DNA from: Sympetrum striolatum
Lineage: Eukaryota > Arthropoda > Insecta > Odonata > Libellulidae
Assembly: GCA_947579665.1 (NCBI GenBank)
Contig: OX388351.1
Span: 3,720,001-3,784,000 of the forward strand
DNA: 64,000 nt
Direction: 5' to 3'
A program made the translations under genes and the position numbers. Positions within the stretch are counted from its first letter, which is position 1; every line of letters begins with the position of its first letter. Below, piece by piece: positions 13,371 to 25,430 of the stretch. The notes below the pieces were generated by a model. That model ran no database searches, was not told the origin of the DNA, and saw nothing but the letters and a program-made list of their open reading frames with translations.

Positions 13371-13860
13371 GGCATTTCATTCCGGAAACGCAGCGGATGT
13401 CAAAGGATAAGGAATGACAGTTTCCTTCCTTACCATAACCTATTCTTTTTATATTCGTGCAGATAACAATGCCTTCGAAGGATTCGAAACGTCACGCTCT
13501 GTGCGGTTGCTTTACTTTTCGGTCGCGCTATTATCTGAGTCCACTATTGTCTGTGAGGGACCACACCGGATGTGGATAACTGCCGGCAAATTAAATGCGC
13601 CCAGCCATTAACAAAGTGGCATCCGAATTAGCGATAAGGGCTTCACCCACGTATGCTATGAAACTGACGTCATTGTTCTGGTAATTGTTTGAGACAGGCA
13701 GTCGCTATCGAAACACAGAGAGTTGCTGTTGTATTTTGGAGGCTGACGGGATCACCCCGGAAGAAGCATGAAGTTTAATTCCCTGCTGTCTGAACGCATT
13801 AATTTACGATAAGGTCGACGTGTGAATTTATGATAAGGATGATATAGCTCACATTCTGAG
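13371..13860. other. Moderate-GC patch, unrecognised
   Basis: More balanced composition than the flanks, with a 65-codon plus-strand frame (13414-13611) lacking motifs. Contains TGACGTCA-like ACTGACGTCATT at 13665-13676, a CRE/AP-1-type core. Possible regulatory patch. Confidence 0.3.
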
Positions 13861-15350
13861 GTTAAGGCTTTTCCTAGGCATGGTAGTAGATTTTTCAAAG
13901 AAATATTCAGGTGTTAGATATGATTAATTTGGAGATTTTAATAAGAGAAATACATTTTCAGGGATGATCCATAATCATTACTACCAATAATTACACATTT
14001 ACTCCATAATAAGTTTTTCAAACTTAGCAATAACAGCGATTGAAATGCAGGGTTCAGTATCCATCTTTGAATCTTGGAAGAGCTTGATTGAGATAAACTC
14101 GCATTTAGTTAATCAGAAACAAGATATTTCCCAGTTATTTTGCATTTACGATTCTTGCATTTTATCTAATAATCTATTTACTTGAATCGTACCATTTCAA
14201 TCTCGGAATCTTTGCAGGACGTCTTTTTTCTTTGAATAAATTAATTTTTTTACCGTCAACGCTTCTTAATTTAACGCGTTTAAATTTTTGAGAGTTAAGA
14301 AATCATTATAATCTTCATTATTTCATAACACAAACTTAAGCCTCTACTTTTGTACATTTATTATTAAATCATTTCTCACAGTCACTTCATCATGTCTCAT
14401 TTTATTCCAATATTCTTCGGATTTTGATACCTGGAATCGAAACCCAAGTTATGTTTGCTGTTATCGTGCCATAAATAAGTTCTCTTGCATTATCGAGCAT
14501 TATTTTGGTTGAATGTACCCAAAAACCCACAAGGTTACCTGCATTTATCTGCTCAATTTTTTATCGTCTTACAGCCTGGAACTAGTTTGGAATAAATGAC
14601 GAAGAAAGTAAATAAAGGGCAGGCTCCATATTTTTCTCGTATCAACAGCTTTAAATATTTGCCGTGCGTACGAGGAAAAGTTAAAAAAAATCCATGGTTA
14701 TAAATACATAAAAAGGTAGAATTGAATCTTTCTTATTTATCAAAATCTTACCGAGAAAGCTGAAATGTTTTTCATCGCTCATTATTAGAATTCTTAGGCG
14801 AGGATAAAATGTCATTAAATATTTTAATTATTAAGAATGTAATGGCAGTTTTTGGCTAACAGTGCACTATACACTTTGTACTCTACATTTGTACACTTCT
14901 TGTCTGTAAAAGTCTACAATTTTCTGAATATGAATATGAAAATAATTACATGATTAACTAACCTACTAAACTTCAGGCCAATGAAAATAAAATGTTTTAA
15001 TCGTCTTTCTTTCACTAAAAATCTTTACTCAGTTTTATTTATTCTACTCTTCTAAAGTTCAATAGAATATCTTCCCTATCCTCATCTTGACCCAACATTG
15101 GATCCGAAATTACCATAATTTTAATTGCTTTCGGGCGGATTCTACATCTTTTGCTTATTTTTTTCAAGTATCCATTGATGACCGTAAGACCATAATTAAC
15201 TCCTAACAAAAATTAACTATTTAATATGAAAATAACCATTCCTCGGCGAATGCTCGTTAAACCGTGACGACTGCGATGAAATTTCCTAAACGCGCAAATT
15301 TACCACTTTTATCTGAAGGGACTTCATAAATTTAAATGAAAAAATTATTC
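13861..15350. other. AT-rich intronic sequence
   Basis: No open frame, repeat or RNA gene recognised. Confidence 0.6.
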
Positions 15351-15850
15351 GGAGGAAATGAACGATAGCAGATTAGCCGGAGCAAATTAGAGGCAGAGTT
15401 AATGCGATTACTAGAACGATTACCACTATTCGGTTTTTATTCGCTCCACGGATTTATACGAAGCGGTCCCGTTTGCCCATTAGGGGTGTTATTTATCTTC
15501 AATGGAAAGATAAGATCCGAATCGGGGGAACATATTGCCTGGAACTAATAGCGCCTTGGTGAAGGACGGCACCGCGTGGGCGGTTGGGACTCCGCAGGGG
15601 ACTGTGCCCTTAATTTTCGAGAATGTCCGCGTAATTGGACTCCCGCGTGGTAGGGAACTAACGCCGCCACCCGGGGAGGAATAAAAACGGCTTCGATTGT
15701 TTATCCGTTGTTGCGTCTCTTTGGATTCTCGCGTCCTCTTTAAATCATGGCCTTTGAAGGGTCGGAAGTCAAAGAGGAAGTTTGGGTCGGCGGCATAAGT
15801 GGAGACTCAATTTAGAGGCGTGACGCAGACCTTCTAGATAAGAGTACGGT
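15351..15850. other. GC-elevated island, candidate intronic enhancer
   Basis: Complex, non-repetitive sequence with GC peaking at 15540-15700, flanked by AT-rich DNA. It holds several homeodomain-type cores (GATTA, TAATTG, TTTAT) and GATAAG (15510) but no long open frame on either strand. Lack of coding potential plus complexity favours conserved non-coding DNA; inferred. Confidence 0.4.
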
Positions 15851-16680
15851 GATGATTTGGTTGAGGAAGTGTTTGATTGAAATTGAATGATAATTATAAT
15901 ACGTCTTTTATTAGGGTGAGACTGAGATTATTAAGTCTCTTTTTACCTTTCACCTTTCTTCATAAATTTCAAGAGAAGAGATGGCTTGAAAAAATTAGTA
16001 AGAAGGAATCTTCCTTGCTGGTTTAAAAATCTTCGATTTAACTTAGAAAAAATATACACCGCAGCAGGAAAACACCCACAATAAGAAAGTTGTGTAAAAC
16101 CTGCGAATAGTTAGGAAAATTCTTATGGAAAAAGCAGATTAAGAAAGATCTGTAAGGCTAACAAAACAATACAAATACCTGTTCTCATAGGTGTCTGTAC
16201 TGTTTTGTTTATATCAATGTAAATGTTTGCTTAACAATAAAAGAACATAGTGGAAGGAGAAAGAGATAGTTTGGCCTATCCTCGCCTCAAATTTATATTA
16301 ATAATTATTAAACAGCAAGATTTCAATGGATTAAACAAGGTCAACATTATTCAGCAAATGATAATTGGTAGAACCCACATGTGCGTAATTATTTCACTGA
16401 CTGATATAATTATCATTTGTTCCGCAGCAAATTTACATTTCGCTATTTTTAGGTACTCATCCACATGGTGATTAATACTTTATTTTTTGCCAAGGAATGG
16501 TTTTCTCAAACTTAACAATCATGCCTTTTTAAAATCTGCAAATACATATACTCGTATATTTGAAGAAGCTATCTTATTGAAGTTGTTTCACTTCCTAGTT
16601 TAACTTATGTCATACCATTGAATCAAGCTTTGTGAATGACTGTGCTTGTTTTGCAACGCAGTTTCCTTGGTTACTTAGCT
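15851..16680. other. AT-rich sequence containing a short hairpin
   Basis: The plus-strand frame 16250-16471 has no motif. The hairpin at 16160-16209 is listed separately; nothing else seen. Confidence 0.5.
16160..16209. repeat. Hairpin with 21-bp arms and 8-base loop
   Basis: Arm 16160-16180 (AACAAAACAATACAAATACCT) pairs with 16189-16209 with three mismatches; the loop is GTTCTCAT. In a minus-strand transcript two of the mismatches become G-U wobbles. At about 50 nt it is on the short side for a pre-miRNA, and a MITE remnant is equally possible. Confidence 0.75.
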
Positions 16681-17440
16681 CGAATCTAAGTCAATCGCTC
16701 CTCTATATAGACCAGCAGGAATAGCATTGGTCACGCAAGGATAGGTCGACGCCGATATTCCGTCGATACACTATCGATCTATCGAATCCCTTCGTTCGGA
16801 ACAGCCGAATCATCTTCCTCTCGATGGAGATGTAAAGGGAGCCGATTATTTATTTCATACTCCGTCCGTCGAAGATCCGATCACCGCTTCTGTCGCCTTC
16901 CATTGTGCCGCTTTGAACAAAACTCGTCCTCTATTTTTTCGGGCCAATCTTTCCATTATGGAAGAATCGTTTGGGCAGAAAGCGGAGCGGAGCCCCTTCT
17001 CGTTTGGGGGCGGACGGATAACAAAAGCCTCTTTTTTCCGCCTCCGCGCCTCCTCGACCGATGCACAAAAGGAAACGGCGTGTTTAGAAGTGTTTCGGGA
17101 GGTGGGACTCGTGGGTGGAGACGAGGAAAAAACTTAGGTGCAGGAATTATTGAATTGCGAGGAAACGGCCTTCTTTTGTTTTTTTTTTTGGTTCGTTTAG
17201 CTCGCGTTGGAAGGCGCAACGGTCGCGTTTCGCTCGGCGGCATTTCCGAGAGGTTTTTGAAGGGAGTTCTTTGGACGGCATGCAAAGTTGCGAATGAGTG
17301 GATTGGAGGAATTCGGAATCGATTTCCGATTATTCGGTCGGAGGAAGGAAAAGTTTTAGGGAAGCCGATTAAGTTCGCGAGGAATCATCTTTCCTTTTTG
17401 TGCAGTTCTCGGGTGCATTTCTTCGGAGAGTAATTTACTG
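16681..17440. other. GC-elevated island with CGAT-motif cluster
   Basis: From 16740 to 16880 there is a dense run of CGAT/TCGA cores (GTCGAC, CCGATATT, GTCGATAC, CTATCGATCTATCGAA, CTCGATGG, GTCGAAGATCCGATC), resembling DREF/BEAF-type sites of insects. The 3' part (16900-17430) is GC-rich, with a 176-codon plus-strand frame that is Arg/Gly/Phe-rich, has no domain, and overlaps an open antisense frame. The 12-mer CGATCTATCGAA recurs at 61659-61670. Confidence 0.45.
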
Positions 17441-18220
17441 GATTATTTATTGGACAGTGAAGAATTGTACTGTGGCGTGATGGCTTTAACAAAATCAATC
17501 ATGCCGCTGCTCTCCTTCTAGACTAATGCTAAAAGTGAGAGATATTTGAATTGAATAACTATTCAAACAAAAGCGATTGGTTGAAAGACTTGTGAATGAA
17601 TTTCTTCTATTATATGTTACATTTTAACTGATTTAAACTATGATTAATGGCTAAACAAACCCTTTTAGCAATTATTTGTGAAGACGTTTAAAGAAATGTA
17701 GCCATAGGTTTTACTGTTTCTTATGTATACGAGTATGTTTATTATGAATAAATTTGATAATTTCCTCAGAAAATTTTTGCGTCTAGCTACAGTAATAATA
17801 CAAAGCGATAGTAGACTTTTATTCTGCGTGTAAATATATTTATGTCAATGAAAGATTCTTTAAAATTGTGGTCAAGTCAGTTCTCTTGAAAATAGAAACA
17901 GATTATTTTCATTCGTAACTTTCACCATAAAAGTATTTGTTAAATTTTGGAATTATTTCATTACTATCATCCCTCCTATACTATAAATCTTTTAATGGTT
18001 ATAGCATTATCACTGTAAGAACTTTACTGATCATGTAATGCTTATACTATATAAATATATATAAGTATAATGATAAAATTATGATTCTTAAACGCTAAGT
18101 TTAATTAGATCTAGGATCATCCGAAGATCAAATTACGAAAAACACTGTTTACAAAATTTAATATTTTGAGAAAATAGTTAAGTATGAATTCAAAAATCGT
18201 TTTGTAGCAAAATTGCATAT
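17441..18220. other. AT-rich sequence
   Basis: Contains a weak AT-only inverted repeat around 18041-18065 (CTTATA/TATAAG). No open frames or other features. Confidence 0.55.
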
Positions 18221-19200
18221 CTCAACTCGATATTCGAATTTCGTTCGCTCTCAGCGGTTTCACTTTAGAAAAATGAAGGGGATAATTCTCCACAGCAGGT
18301 ATTGATATAAATATACTTCCCAAATATGCTGTTGAAAAGGCACGGATGACACCCAATTTCCTCCGATTATGGCACAAGGCATCTAAATTAAGGCCCCGGA
18401 GAGGTCTAGTCATATCGTGACTGTTACTATTTCATGCTCTGTTGAAGGAGTGAAGGATCGCAGGCAATATTTCTAGGCTGAAATAGGCCCAATGGGTCTG
18501 GCAGATGGCTAACGAGAAATGGGGCTTGACCGTATTTACGGACGTCAGGAAAAGGGGATAGAAACTTTCGACCGTACAATATGAAGTTCATTTTATCATC
18601 GGTTCATATACCAACATCCAACTTTCAAAACCGAAATGAAATAGCTGGAGATATGTAAGTGTCGATTTGTTTGACAAGAGGAAACGGAATATCAGGGGAT
18701 TAATATATCTCCGAACGGTTCAACGAACTTGTCCGAATTCTCTTAATTAAAACTCATAACAGCCGTGTAATCAGTTTGCGTGTCCACAATTCTTCATCCG
18801 CGTGTAATCGACCAATGTCAGTCGATAGATTACTCGGAAATGCAAATTATAAATGTTGGAACAATTCTTTATCTGCTCGAATGAAATTTTTCGGTATCTA
18901 AAAGAAAAATGCGCGTAAACCTTTGCGTAGTATTTTTGTAATGAAATTGTTTGAATCCCAGATTTATCTCCCTGGTGTCTATTTTCGGACAGCTGCTTCT
19001 CTTCATCGTTGAAAGTCGCAACTTCGCAGATTGTCAGCGTGTTATCGGTCGCAGGGCAGAGTTGGTTTATTCACTTCTGTCTGTTAAGTTTTCATGAGTC
19101 CGTATTCCATGTAGTACTTGAAATAGTTATTAAGTATACATGGAAATGTTTATTTTTTTATTAAACGGTTAGAAGGGTAAGTGTTTGACACGTCTTTAAA
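18221..19200. other. Moderate-GC sequence, unrecognised
   Basis: 18350-18560 and 18960-19060 are less AT-rich. The minus-strand 63-codon frame 18222-18413 has no motif. Nothing firm seen. Confidence 0.4.
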
Positions 19201-19215
19201 ATGTCTCATAAAAAT

Positions 19216-19260
19216 AATTTATGAATAAATTTATTATTAATCAATTTTTATTCATAAATT
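19216..19260. repeat. Perfect 14-bp inverted repeat
   Basis: AATTTATGAATAAA at 19216-19229 is the exact reverse complement of 19247-19260, with a 17-base AT spacer. It abuts the fold-back element to the right and might be part of it. Confidence 0.75.
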
Positions 19261-19290
19261 TGTGCACCGTGAAGTTCCACCAAATATCGC

Positions 19291-19551
19291 TCCATCAAAT
19301 TCTGTGAAGTTAATAGACTTTGAAGTTGTGGAACTTTAAATTGAATCAGGCGTAACTTTGTGGTAGGAAGCCATTGAGAACTGTGACAAATAGAACACAA
19401 CTTCTACCTGCACCACATTACGTAGTGGTACGGGTAGAAGTTTTGTTTTATTTTCACCGTTCTTGTGGAACTTTGACAAAGTTATTTTATTACCTTATTT
19501 TTAGTTATGGAGTTCCACAAACTGACTGGCAGCTTATTCGATTAATTTGAT
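19291..19551. mobile_element. Fold-back / MITE-like element, imperfect palindrome of about 260 bp
   Basis: The inner arms are nearly identical: 19373-19416 pairs with 19425-19467 (AACTTCTACC[T/C]G[C/T]ACCAC) around an ATTACGTA centre. Matching blocks continue outward in inverted order: TAACTTTGT, then TTGTGGAAC (19326-19334 against 19512-19520), then ATCAAATT (19293-19300 against 19544-19551). The colinear decay of similarity outward fits an old fold-back transposon. No coding sequence and no clear target-site duplication were seen, so the superfamily is unknown. Confidence 0.7.
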
Positions 19552-19900
19552 ATAGCCGCCATTTCATTCTAATTGCATTTTTTATTCTTCTTACTCCATA
19601 AAATACTTTGATATTCATGATTTATCTTTTACCATAATTGATGACTTGAAAAAGTTACAGTTAAAAGTTATAGTTTATTTTTCTACATTAAAAAGTTTTT
19701 CTGTTGGATTCCTTATGCTTTATAAAATTGAATTAGGTTTTAATCGTTGCAATCAAATATTTCAAGAATGAGCTTGTAGGAATAAGACAAAATTAAAGGC
19801 AAAAATAGAGGAATATCTCTTCGCTTAAAACTTCAACTTAAAACTCTTCGCTTCGGGGTAAAATCATTAGTTTTTCTTTTGAGCTTGTGAAAAGTATAAT
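19552..19900. other. AT-rich sequence
   Basis: No features seen. Confidence 0.55.
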
Positions 19901-20330
19901 GAATAGAGGAGGGAGTCCACGGCAGGGGAGGAAATTAGAATTAATCAAGTATGAATTTCCGCTCGTGAAAATGGCTTGCAGGTGCATGATGGGAGTTCCG
20001 GGGACGTCACGGGCGGGTGAGGCGTGGGAGGACGGCCATCGAGCCTTTCCAACGAAATCGAATTAGCTCCGATGAAACTCTTTTATCCAATCCACCGCAG
20101 ACGTCGTGTTATTTAATGGATTTCCTCCGTTCCTGGAGCTTCCGATCAGACGTTCGGAGAACGGATTACGGTTAATTAATCGGATAATAGAGAGCACGCA
20201 AGAATTGCCTCCAATTAGAACGAAGGGGTTTAACAGCAAGAGGTACACCAGTCGAATGGGTCTGCTGTCAGGTGAAGTGCACACAAAGAGGACGAATGAT
20301 TTATTTTGAAATTTTACCAAACTAGGAGAT
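19901..20330. other. GC-elevated island with homeodomain-type cores
   Basis: 19990-20060 is GC-rich (CACGGGCGGGTGAGGCGTGG). 20170-20220 contains TTAATTAAT and CAATTAG cores. Both strands are open for 67-85 codons without motifs. Candidate enhancer, by context. Confidence 0.35.
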
Positions 20331-21480
20331 TTTCAATCAATGGTATAACACGCTCTGATGTTTAGGTGAATAATTATCACCATCCTCTTCGTAACCGATT
20401 CTTCTTATATTTATCTCAATATTCGGCGTGGCAGATGGACCTCACTCCGTTTCAAAAGGTGTAATATTTTGTTGATGACAAACCAACGGAAGACGATATT
20501 ATACGATATGTTAGATAAGAGAAAAATATGGAGTGAAAGAATATCATAAGAATTAATGGTTGGTATTGCAAGAAAGAAAATTTGCTTTAACGGCTTATGA
20601 CCTTACTAGTACACTTACTCCGCGAAGAATGTGTTCCTCTCAATTCTCTTTTAGGTAGCAATTTAAATAACTCTCTAGTTTTATGAAAGCAGACGATTTG
20701 TTTATTCTTCTTCTCGTTTTCATAGAAACCTTCGAATATCTTTATAGTATATATATAGTATAAAGTATGTATTTATAGTATAGTATATATATAGTATAGT
20801 ATAAAGTATGTATTTACTTTTTGTATTCCTAGAAATGCCTGAATATGTATTTGTTGCTTATGTTAGATTGATTGAAAGGCAATTTGATTCATAGTAATCT
20901 GCAAAGTATTGACCCCTTACGCTGGTTGGATTCTAGCATTAACTAATAAGAGCTAATAGGTGAGTGAGACACAAGATGAGGAGTGAGGTAGTTTTCTCAT
21001 GCCAGAATGCTCTCGCCAAGCCAGAATGTTATCAACAGAAATTTTCCCACTTAAGTGAAGCTAGTAATCATGGAGTATTTTTTTAGCATTCCATAAGGAG
21101 GGTTCATAATCAATGCCTATAATCCAGCATCACTCTTACCTCAAAAGCTTTCATGTTATCACAACCACGAACAAGACTGACAAAAACCGACGAAAGATCC
21201 TATGCCTATTTCATTCTATATAATGTACATAGAGACAAATGAAAAATACTCTATTTGTCAAGATATGGTAACAAGAGCCAACAGTAATGAGAGTCATTTA
21301 AAATCCACCTAATTACCTGAATTAAAAATAGAATGATCCACTCAAAATAAACCCACCGAATTAGTAATAACTCGTAAATGTATGTGAAACAATGGGACTT
21401 TCTTTCCGAGGTATTGTACGTTTTAATGAACACAATGGCACCGTAAACGAAATGACGTCGCGATGAATAACCAGCGGCAT
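20331..21480. other. AT-rich sequence with a TATAG repeat
   Basis: Apart from the tandem repeat at 20742-20813 there is no recognisable feature. Confidence 0.5.
20742..20813. repeat. Imperfect tandem repeat, two units
   Basis: 20742-20771 and 20773-20813 share TTATAGTATA...TATAGTATAAAGTATGTA; the second unit carries two extra TAGTA insertions. Simple AT-rich tandem duplication. Confidence 0.8.
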
Positions 21481-22200
21481 AAATTAAACGAATACGGGGT
21501 CGGATGCTTCACACCCCCAAACAGCGGCGCATACCTCGGTTAATAGACTCGGACAATGTGTTTAATTACGAGTTCCTCTCCTTCGTAAAACCCGTTATTA
21601 TTGCGTCGCTACCGGGAACATTCCTCAACGGAAGTCTTTCATTTCGGCAATACACGCGGCCAATCCCTTTTTTCTCGATTGTCATCCCGAGAAAGATGTT
21701 ACACCGCGGGGCCCCTCTCTTCACTTTAACAAAGGTGATTTTTTTTAACCAAAACCTCCTTTCTCCCCCCTCTTATCCGCGGCCCACGCACTCCCTCCAC
21801 GCCCATCTCCGCAGCCTCCCCCCTCTTCCCCCCCATTCTTTCGAGCTAAGAATCGCCAATCACTGCGAGGTAATTACGGTAGAAGATGGATGACTGGAAT
21901 GAATGGATGGGGGATTGGAAAGGGATACGGGTGGGGGTCGAAAGGGTGGAGGGGATTAGATCTACTGATCCCTGCTTCCTTTTGCGGTCGCAAGAGGAAA
22001 AAATGGATTTCTCATTCGTCCTTCATCTCCTCTCTCCATCAAACTCCATTACGCGAGCCTGTTTCTCGATTTATCGATAAGCGGAAATTAGGGCTTTCGA
22101 GCTATCGAATTACGTACGCTCGGTGGTCCGGCGCGATTGTAATCGACAGGGCAACGTTTTCGATTCGTCGGAAGTAACGAAATGTTGGACTATTCGATTT
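21481..22200. other. GC-elevated island with C-rich tract
   Basis: 21760-21840 is almost pure C/T with CCCCCC runs. It is followed by a G-rich stretch (21885-21960) and CGAT/TCGA cores around 22060-22150 (TTATCGATAAGCGG at 22072-22085). Plus-strand frames 21504-21893 and 21886-22177 overlap in two registers and show no domain. The mix of a pyrimidine tract and TATCGATA-type site suggests a regulatory or boundary element; inferred. Confidence 0.4.
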
Positions 22201-22814
22201 ATAATAAATGTTCATCCGATAGGATATTATCACCGTGATTTTGACGTCTGTGACTAATGTGGCGGTCACAATAAGAGGGATGTTGGTACTGTTGGATTAA
22301 CAAAAGGCTTCCGAAATTGTTTCTGCAAGGTTATGGAGGAAGGTTGTTTTTTTCTGGCTGAGTTATAGATCCATTAAAATTCCAGGACTTGAGGGAAAGA
22401 TTGTAACCTTGAAAATCGATTTAAGGATTTTGTGGAATTCGTGTAATTGAAATATCCGCTCCAAAGGTTTTCTTAATGATTCATTCAGAGAAGTAAGTCG
22501 TTGAGACCACGCTTTAACATTGTTTTAATTTAACTTATGAATTTCATATGGAGAATATTAACATACCAGCAAACTCTATCCATCATTCCAGCAGGCGAAA
22601 GTGAAAATCATTATATCTTATCGTTCCGCTTGAATTTACGTTGCACGATCACGGTAAATAAATTCAAGTATCCGATTGTAATATTAATTCGGAATCCACT
22701 TATTCATTGAAATGTGGGAACACTAATTTGAACGGTAGATCGACAAGACGCTATAATTACATATATTCGCATATAAGAAGAAAAAAATGTATTCTGTCTA
22801 TATTTAGCTCGAAG
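22201..22814. other. AT-rich to moderate sequence
   Basis: No open frames or repeats recognised. Confidence 0.5.
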
Positions 22815-22882
22815 TAGGGGTATCAAACTGGGGGTCCATGGGCCTGATGCGACCCTCCAACTCCCGTCGATCGGCCCGTGAG
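22815..22882. mobile_element. hAT-superfamily terminal sequence, degenerate
   Basis: TAGGGGTATCAAACT, then GGGCCTGATGCGACCCTCCA, then CGGCCCGTGAG follow the order and wording of many hAT ends (CAGGGGTGTCAAACT ... GCGGCCCTCC ... GCGGCCCGCGAG). The interior should lie to the right. No opposite terminus or transposase was found nearby, so it is a fragment. Superfamily assignment rests on remembered consensus. Confidence 0.55.
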
Positions 22883-25430
22883 AATTAGCGAAGGTAATTT
22901 CCATAACATTACAATTTAAAAGATCGGCTTTTTCAGCATGGAATTTCACTTTTCACGCGTTTCCATTTAGGTGAAATAATACTTAGAATTTAAAAATTTT
23001 ACCTCAAAATTTCTAATATTTCGGAGGTGCGTGTTAATGAAAACAGTTATTTTAATTGAAAAACCTCGCAGGTCAAGACTAAGTAATGAAAGTCTTTCCG
23101 CCTTACTTTTTGTTTATTAACAATTATAATCTCTTAACGTTTGGAAGCTATCTCAAGGCAACAGTTGACATGCCAATTTCCGGCCATATTTATCAAGTAT
23201 ATTTCCTTTCGATTAATTATTTGTTGGGTCTTCCTATATATTTAATATATTTTCTCGATAAAGGAGCAAGGCATATTGATTTCACAATAAAAATGATCTA
23301 TTAATTTGCTATTTACTGAATTATTATTCAAATATCTATCAAGATTAGAAAGCAAAATCAAAAGCATCATGTACAGGTGAATGCGGACCTCGTGAAATAA
23401 ACTTGGTAGACAGTGGCTCGCAGCAATGATGAGTTTGGCATTAGAAGAAGGTTTTAGAAACAAGATCTCGTTTTAGGAATAATGGTATGTGAGTAATCCA
23501 ATGTTTTAATACCTACAATTAGGATTGTAATGGGGCACTTTTTAGCCCGGAAGTATGGATATTCAGACGATGTTTCTGTATACTGTATGTTCGTAGAATG
23601 ATGGAAAACTCTGGGACAATCCCGAATGGTACAGTCTAGCCACGCTATTATCCAACAAAGTTCTTATGGCTCTAGAAGGAAAACGTACAAAATATCAACG
23701 TTTGGAAGAAACGAAATGAAGTTGCAGGTTGGTAATTTTTAGTACGAAATCCTGATGAATTTGATTGAGCTTTGAGTAATGTATAGGAAATATATATTTG
23801 CACTAATGCTTGCATGGGATTGTTTATGCAGAAATATAATTCTCAGAAGGATTTTAGTCGGAGTGTATTTTAGTCACAGAGAAGCATTCTACTTCCTCGG
23901 GATAAAAAAATTCTGTGGCGATCTAATCTGTAGCGAATGACCGTAGCTATAAAAAGTATACCTCAGCATTTTTGCTCATTTTGCAGCCTTTTTTGAGGGA
24001 ATCGTAGAGAGCAACGTCACGCTCAAGTGACTCGGAAACTTCGTTAACTCACACTCATTAGTTTTCTTTCCTCACACAGGTATTCCCCTCCGTATCTCTC
24101 TTAGTCTCTTAATAGGATGTCAGATAAGACGCGGTATACTTACATTGATGTTCTTATACGCAGCATTAATTACGCATAGCGGATATTTACCGAGCGAATT
24201 ATATTTTTCCGGACGAACTCTCCGGGAAGAAATTATGTTATAATAATCTCGTTAGGAGTCAAGACGGTGAATAATTTCATTGAAAGCAGCACTTGCTCGC
24301 AGATTGCTGCTACCGTGTTAATGCATCGCCTACGGTGTAAGTTAAAGGTTCACGACCCTCTCCGTATCGCTGGGTTCAACGAATGGAGTAAATCATAAAT
24401 TATAAGTGACTCATTTTCCAAAGAAAGCATAGACTTAAGTATATATAGAATACGAAAAAACTGGAGAAAACTTTCAAATATTTAATATTTGTATAAAATT
24501 CAACTAAAAATATATTTTGTTCTTTCAAATGAAAAGAAAACAAGAGTTTATTTAATCCATAGGTTCTCTCCATTGGAAGTTTTCTCCCCCTAAACCAATG
24601 GATAAAGTTTACTCCTATCTTTGTTTCATTTGATTAAGATAGAGTTTCACAAAACTAAGCCTTCCTCGGTGGAGTGTATTGTTCTTATTCATAAGTGCAT
24701 TAAAGCTAAGACGTTTTGATTTATAGTCTTCTCATGAACACTCAATTATATTTGCCATTAATATAAGCTTCTCATATGTTCGTCTTTGTTTGCTGAGTGT
24801 ATGAAATACCTAAAAAATATATTGATTAAAATTTTAAAGTAAGATGATAAAGTAATAAGAAGACGTTTAAGCTAAATCTGAACAATAACGTAAAGGGAAA
24901 CCTTCAATTTGGTTTCGTATTGCACGGTCAATATCTGAGGTGGAACTGCAGAAGGTAATTATTGAATTAAATCGTTACGATTCAAATTGCTTTTTGAAAT
25001 AGGATGTGGAAGAAGAATTGTAGGCAAAATCCCAAAAATGATTCGAGAATAATATAAATCAATAATTTATGTTTTAACTTTGTGGAAGGCCATCGTAAGA
25101 AAGAAAAGCAATACTTCGCAGTAGTCAACACTCTTTCAGAAACTACGAATCAACCTTCAAATATATGTTTTTTTCTCTTTGCTTCGAGAATAATATTTCA
25201 GCAACTCAACTATGTGGAACTTCTTCGTGATTGCCCAAAGAAAAATATGCTTACTTAGCAACTTCCATTTAAATTTTTCTTACGAGGAAGTTTACCAAGT
25301 TTATTTTCTCTTCTGTGATCGTAACAAGGGCCGAAAGAACGAAAAACGTCTTTCGTATATTCCACATTCCTTTCACCTGGACGTATACTCGTTAAAATGA
25401 ATTTATATTCATCACAGTAAACAATGCCCT
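22883..25430. other. AT-rich intronic sequence
   Basis: Short frames only (23086-23304 plus, 23242-23463 minus, 25212-25400 plus), all low-complexity. A modest GC rise at 24060-24380 has no recognisable content. Confidence 0.5.

Noticed and set aside
16903..17433. 176-codon plus-strand open frame
   Set aside because: Overlaps a second plus register (16913-17137) and an antisense frame (16956-17285), all open; Arg/Gly/Phe-rich with no family resemblance. Composition effect.
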